This document shows, piece after piece, positions 62,271-64,000 of a stretch of DNA of 64,000 bases; position 1 is the stretch's first letter, and each line of letters begins with the position of its first letter. The notes under the pieces are model-generated. The model ran no database searches. It worked only from the letters and a program-made list of their open reading frames with translations, and was not told the origin of the DNA. Position numbers and translations under genes: made by a program. Origin of the DNA: DT-110 sp030148525 (GTDB lineage Bacteria; Bacteroidota; Bacteroidia; Chitinophagales; Saprospiraceae); contig OZ245751.1 in NCBI GenBank assembly GCA_965227445.1, positions 1,550,001 through 1,614,000 on the forward strand. Reading direction: 5' to 3'.

Positions 62271-63719
62271 ATGGTGAAAGATCATGCTACAGTCTGGGAT
62301 AACTGTCTGCAGTCGATTCGCAGGAATGTGAATACGCAGTCGTTTAAGACGTGGTTCGAACCAATCCGTCCCGTACGCCTGGAAAATAGTGCCTTGACTA
62401 TTCAGGTGCCCAACAAGTTTTTTTATGAATGGCTGGAAGAGCATTACGTGAGTTTGCTCAAGTCCACCATCAAAAAGGAGCTTGGCGATAAGGGCCGCCT
62501 GGAGTATCAGATTCTGATGGCTGGCAGTCAGGGTGGGGGAGAAGCGACCAAACGGTCCGCAACGCCCCCTACTACTCCTAAAACCAAAGAAGAACGAAAA
62601 GCATCCTTTGGCCCAGGCATGGTGGATACGGAGGTCATTAAGAACCCGTTTGTTATTCCCGGCATTCGAAAACTAAAAGTTGACCCACAGCTCAACACTA
62701 CCTACACCTTTGATAACTATATCGAGGGTGATTGTAACCGACTTGCGCGCTCGGCGGGCCTGGCTATTGCCAAACGCCCGGGAAGCACGTCCTTTAACCC
62801 ATTAGTGATATTTGGAGATGTTGGCCTCGGTAAGACACACCTGGGCCAGGCCATCGGCAATAGCGTGGTGGAGAAATTCCCGAACAAGACGGTACTCTAT
62901 GTATCGTCCGAGAAATTTACGAATCAGATCATTCAGTCGATCAAGAACAATGCGGTGAATGACCTGGTGAATTTCTACCAACTGATCGATGTACTCATCG
63001 TGGATGACATCCAGTTCCTGGCGAACAAACAGAAAACCCAAGAGATTTTCTTCCACATTTTCAACCAGCTCCACCAAAGTGGCCGGCAGATCGTACTGAC
63101 TTCCGATCGGCCACCTAAGGACCTGGACGGTATGGAAGAACGGTTGATCTCCCGCTTCAAATGGGGGCTTTCGGCCGACTTGCAAGCACCTGATCTGGAA
63201 ACGCGCATGGCCATCCTCGAGCATAAAATGACGCGCGAGGGCCTGGATCTGCCACAGGACGTTACGGAGTTCATCTGTTACAACATCAAGAACAACATTC
63301 GCGAACTGGAAGGTGTACTGGTTTCCCTGGTCGCCCGCTCCTCCCTGAATCAGCGCCAGATCGATATCGGTCTGACCAAGGAGGTGGTGAAGAACTTCGT
63401 CACGGAGATCAATAAGGAGATCACCGTCGAGTTTATCCAGCAACTGGTGGCCGAGCACTTCAGCGTTGATGTGGAGAAATTGCAGAGCAAAACGCGTAAG
63501 CGCTCTATTGTGATCGCCCGTCAGCTTTCCATGTACCTGGCCAAAAACCTGACCGACAAATCTTTAAAGTCGATAGGAGAGACCTTCGGTGGTCGCGACC
63601 ACAGTACTGTGATTTATTCCTGCCGCACTGTACAGGACCTTATGGAGACCGACATCATCTTTAAGGATACGGTGCAGGAACTGGAGAAGAAGATCAGGCT
63701 CAGCCTGAACGAGAAGTGA
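62271..63719 (+). CDS. dnaA: chromosomal replication initiator protein DnaA
   Basis: 482 residues. Domain I (VWDNCLQSIRRNVNTQSFKT, WFEPIRP), a short variable domain II (about 80-125), AAA+ domain III with Walker A FGDVGLGKTHLGQAIG, Walker B VLIVDDIQFLANKQKTQEIF and sensor/Arg segment LTSDRPPKDLDGMEERLISR, and domain IV with the DnaA-box-binding signature FGGRDHSTVIYSCRTV. It melts the origin and loads the helicase. AATCTATCTGGAGA precedes the ATG. No cluster of DnaA boxes is visible on either side. Confidence 0.97.
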   Translation: MVKDHATVWDNCLQSIRRNVNTQSFKTWFEPIRPVRLENSALTIQVPNKFFYEWLEEHYVSLLKSTIKKELGDKGRLEYQILMAGSQGGGEATKRSATPPTTPKTKEERKASFGPGMVDTEVIKNPFVIPGIRKLKVDPQLNTTYTFDNYIEGDCNRLARSAGLAIAKRPGSTSFNPLVIFGDVGLGKTHLGQAIGNSVVEKFPNKTVLYVSSEKFTNQIIQSIKNNAVNDLVNFYQLIDVLIVDDIQFLANKQKTQEIFFHIFNQLHQSGRQIVLTSDRPPKDLDGMEERLISRFKWGLSADLQAPDLETRMAILEHKMTREGLDLPQDVTEFICYNIKNNIRELEGVLVSLVARSSLNQRQIDIGLTKEVVKNFVTEINKEITVEFIQQLVAEHFSVDVEKLQSKTRKRSIVIARQLSMYLAKNLTDKSLKSIGETFGGRDHSTVIYSCRTVQDLMETDIIFKDTVQELEKKIRLSLNEK

Positions 63720-63741
63720 CACCACTACCCAAGAGCTTTTA

Positions 63742-63773
63742 GCGGGGCCGGTTCCGAAAGGGATCGGCCCCGT
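63742..63773 (+). terminator. GC-rich hairpin after dnaA
   Basis: GCGGGGCCGGTTCC / GGGATCGGCCCCGT with loop GAAA (G-U pairs included), 22 nt after the stop. No T-run follows. The hairpin and the adjoining GGTGGTCGATCC palindrome mirror the arrangement after dabA at 27068-27123. Confidence 0.6.
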
Positions 63774-63778
63774 GTGTT

Positions 63779-63959
63779 GGTGGTCGATCCTCCGGATCGA
63801 CCGAGCCGTTATCCTCAAAAGGAATCGTCCATATTGAAAAGACCGTGCCCGGTTGATTGCTGCTTCTTTTTGTTGGCAATCCTCCTTCCAAATCCCAAAC
63901 TGGTTTCCAAAAATCTCTTATCCTCCAAGTCACCTTCCGTGCCAACAAAAAGCAGCAGC
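63779..63959. repeat. REP-like palindrome and a 20-bp inverted repeat
   Basis: GGTGGTCGATCCTCCGGATC at 63779 onward matches 27101-27123 with one change. Next, GCTGCTTCTTTTTGTTGGCA (63859-63878) is inverted at 63940-63959 with one mismatch, enclosing 61 bp. No gene seen to the window end. Confidence 0.65.
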
Positions 63960-64000
63960 GGTGAGAGGTTACGCCGTGGAATGCCGCAGGCTGGCCGGAT

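Noticed and set aside
62350..62365. tRNA-like T-loop sequence GGTTCGAACC
   Set aside because: It is inside dnaA codons (TWFEPIRP region) and lacks any cloverleaf partner.
62015..64000. Chromosomal origin next to dnaA
   Set aside because: Only isolated near-matches to a DnaA box (for example TTATCCTCA near 63810) are visible and no cluster or AT-rich unwinding element could be supported. Sequence beyond the window might hold it.

Overview
The window looks like chromosomal DNA of a Bacteroidota bacterium, most probably a Saprospiria/Lewinella-type marine or freshwater heterotroph. The evidence is type IX secretion (T9SS) C-terminal sorting domains on surface proteins, matches to the Bacteroidota promoter signature TAnnTTTG, a Mrp protein of the Bacteroidota type without CxxC, a tricorn-like S41 protease, DUF4097 proteins, MerC/DUF3299 genes and ECF sigma/anti-sigma pairs. 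No rRNA, tRNA or CRISPR array was seen. The taxonomic call is inference from gene content.

Layout. 1-9.7 kb: end of a coiled-coil protein, tricorn-like protease, bifunctional nuclease, aminopeptidase P and a large TPR-CHAT protein. 9.7-16 kb: TPR membrane protein and ECF sigma factor convergent with the CHAT gene, a 262-bp MITE, a GT39 glycosyltransferase, an RluA-type pseudouridine synthase and an in-frame RibF-GT2 fusion. 16-18.5 kb: mrp, an NFU protein and pyrF. 18.5-22.8 kb: a TlpA-like thioredoxin bracketed by two long repeat arrays, a dienelactone hydrolase lipoprotein and a LysR regulator divergent from dabB-dabA (22.9-27 kb), an inorganic-carbon uptake pair. 27-29.6 kb: a small MerC/His-rich lipoprotein/DUF3299 metal module bracketed by direct copies of a composite repeat. 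29.6-36.3 kb: paaK, a long AT-rich tandem array interrupted by an intact IS1182-like element, a DEDDh/GIY-YIG nuclease and a NamZ-like (DUF1343) lipoprotein. 36.3-42.1 kb: two tandem paralogous YadA-like/S74 fibre proteins with T9SS domains. 42.4-51.7 kb: PLP enzyme, small membrane protein, A-type Fe-S carrier, PA-domain T9SS protein plus glycosylasparaginase, lipoprotein, icd and ruvB. 51.9-54.8 kb: a sigma/anti-sigma(HEAT)/DUF4097/DUF4097 operon. 55.8-60 kb: HlyD adaptor, MacB-like permease and TolC-like efflux operon. 60.2-64 kb: a 5'-nucleotidase split over two genes, then dnaA.

The most striking signal is not a gene. Many of the longer intergenic regions carry degenerate tandem repeats with a strict 7-base period (GGTANNN, RTGCTCA, CATTNAN, TTTGAGG, TTAATAA, AATCCAA, CTGAYTT, CCGTNNN families). 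They often abut start or stop codons, many form inverted hairpins, and the CTGAYTT type lies in frame inside both S74 fibre genes. There the 7-nt period becomes a 7-residue coiled-coil heptad. This resembles the heptanucleotide STRR repeats described in cyanobacteria, but with several sequence families in one 64-kb window.
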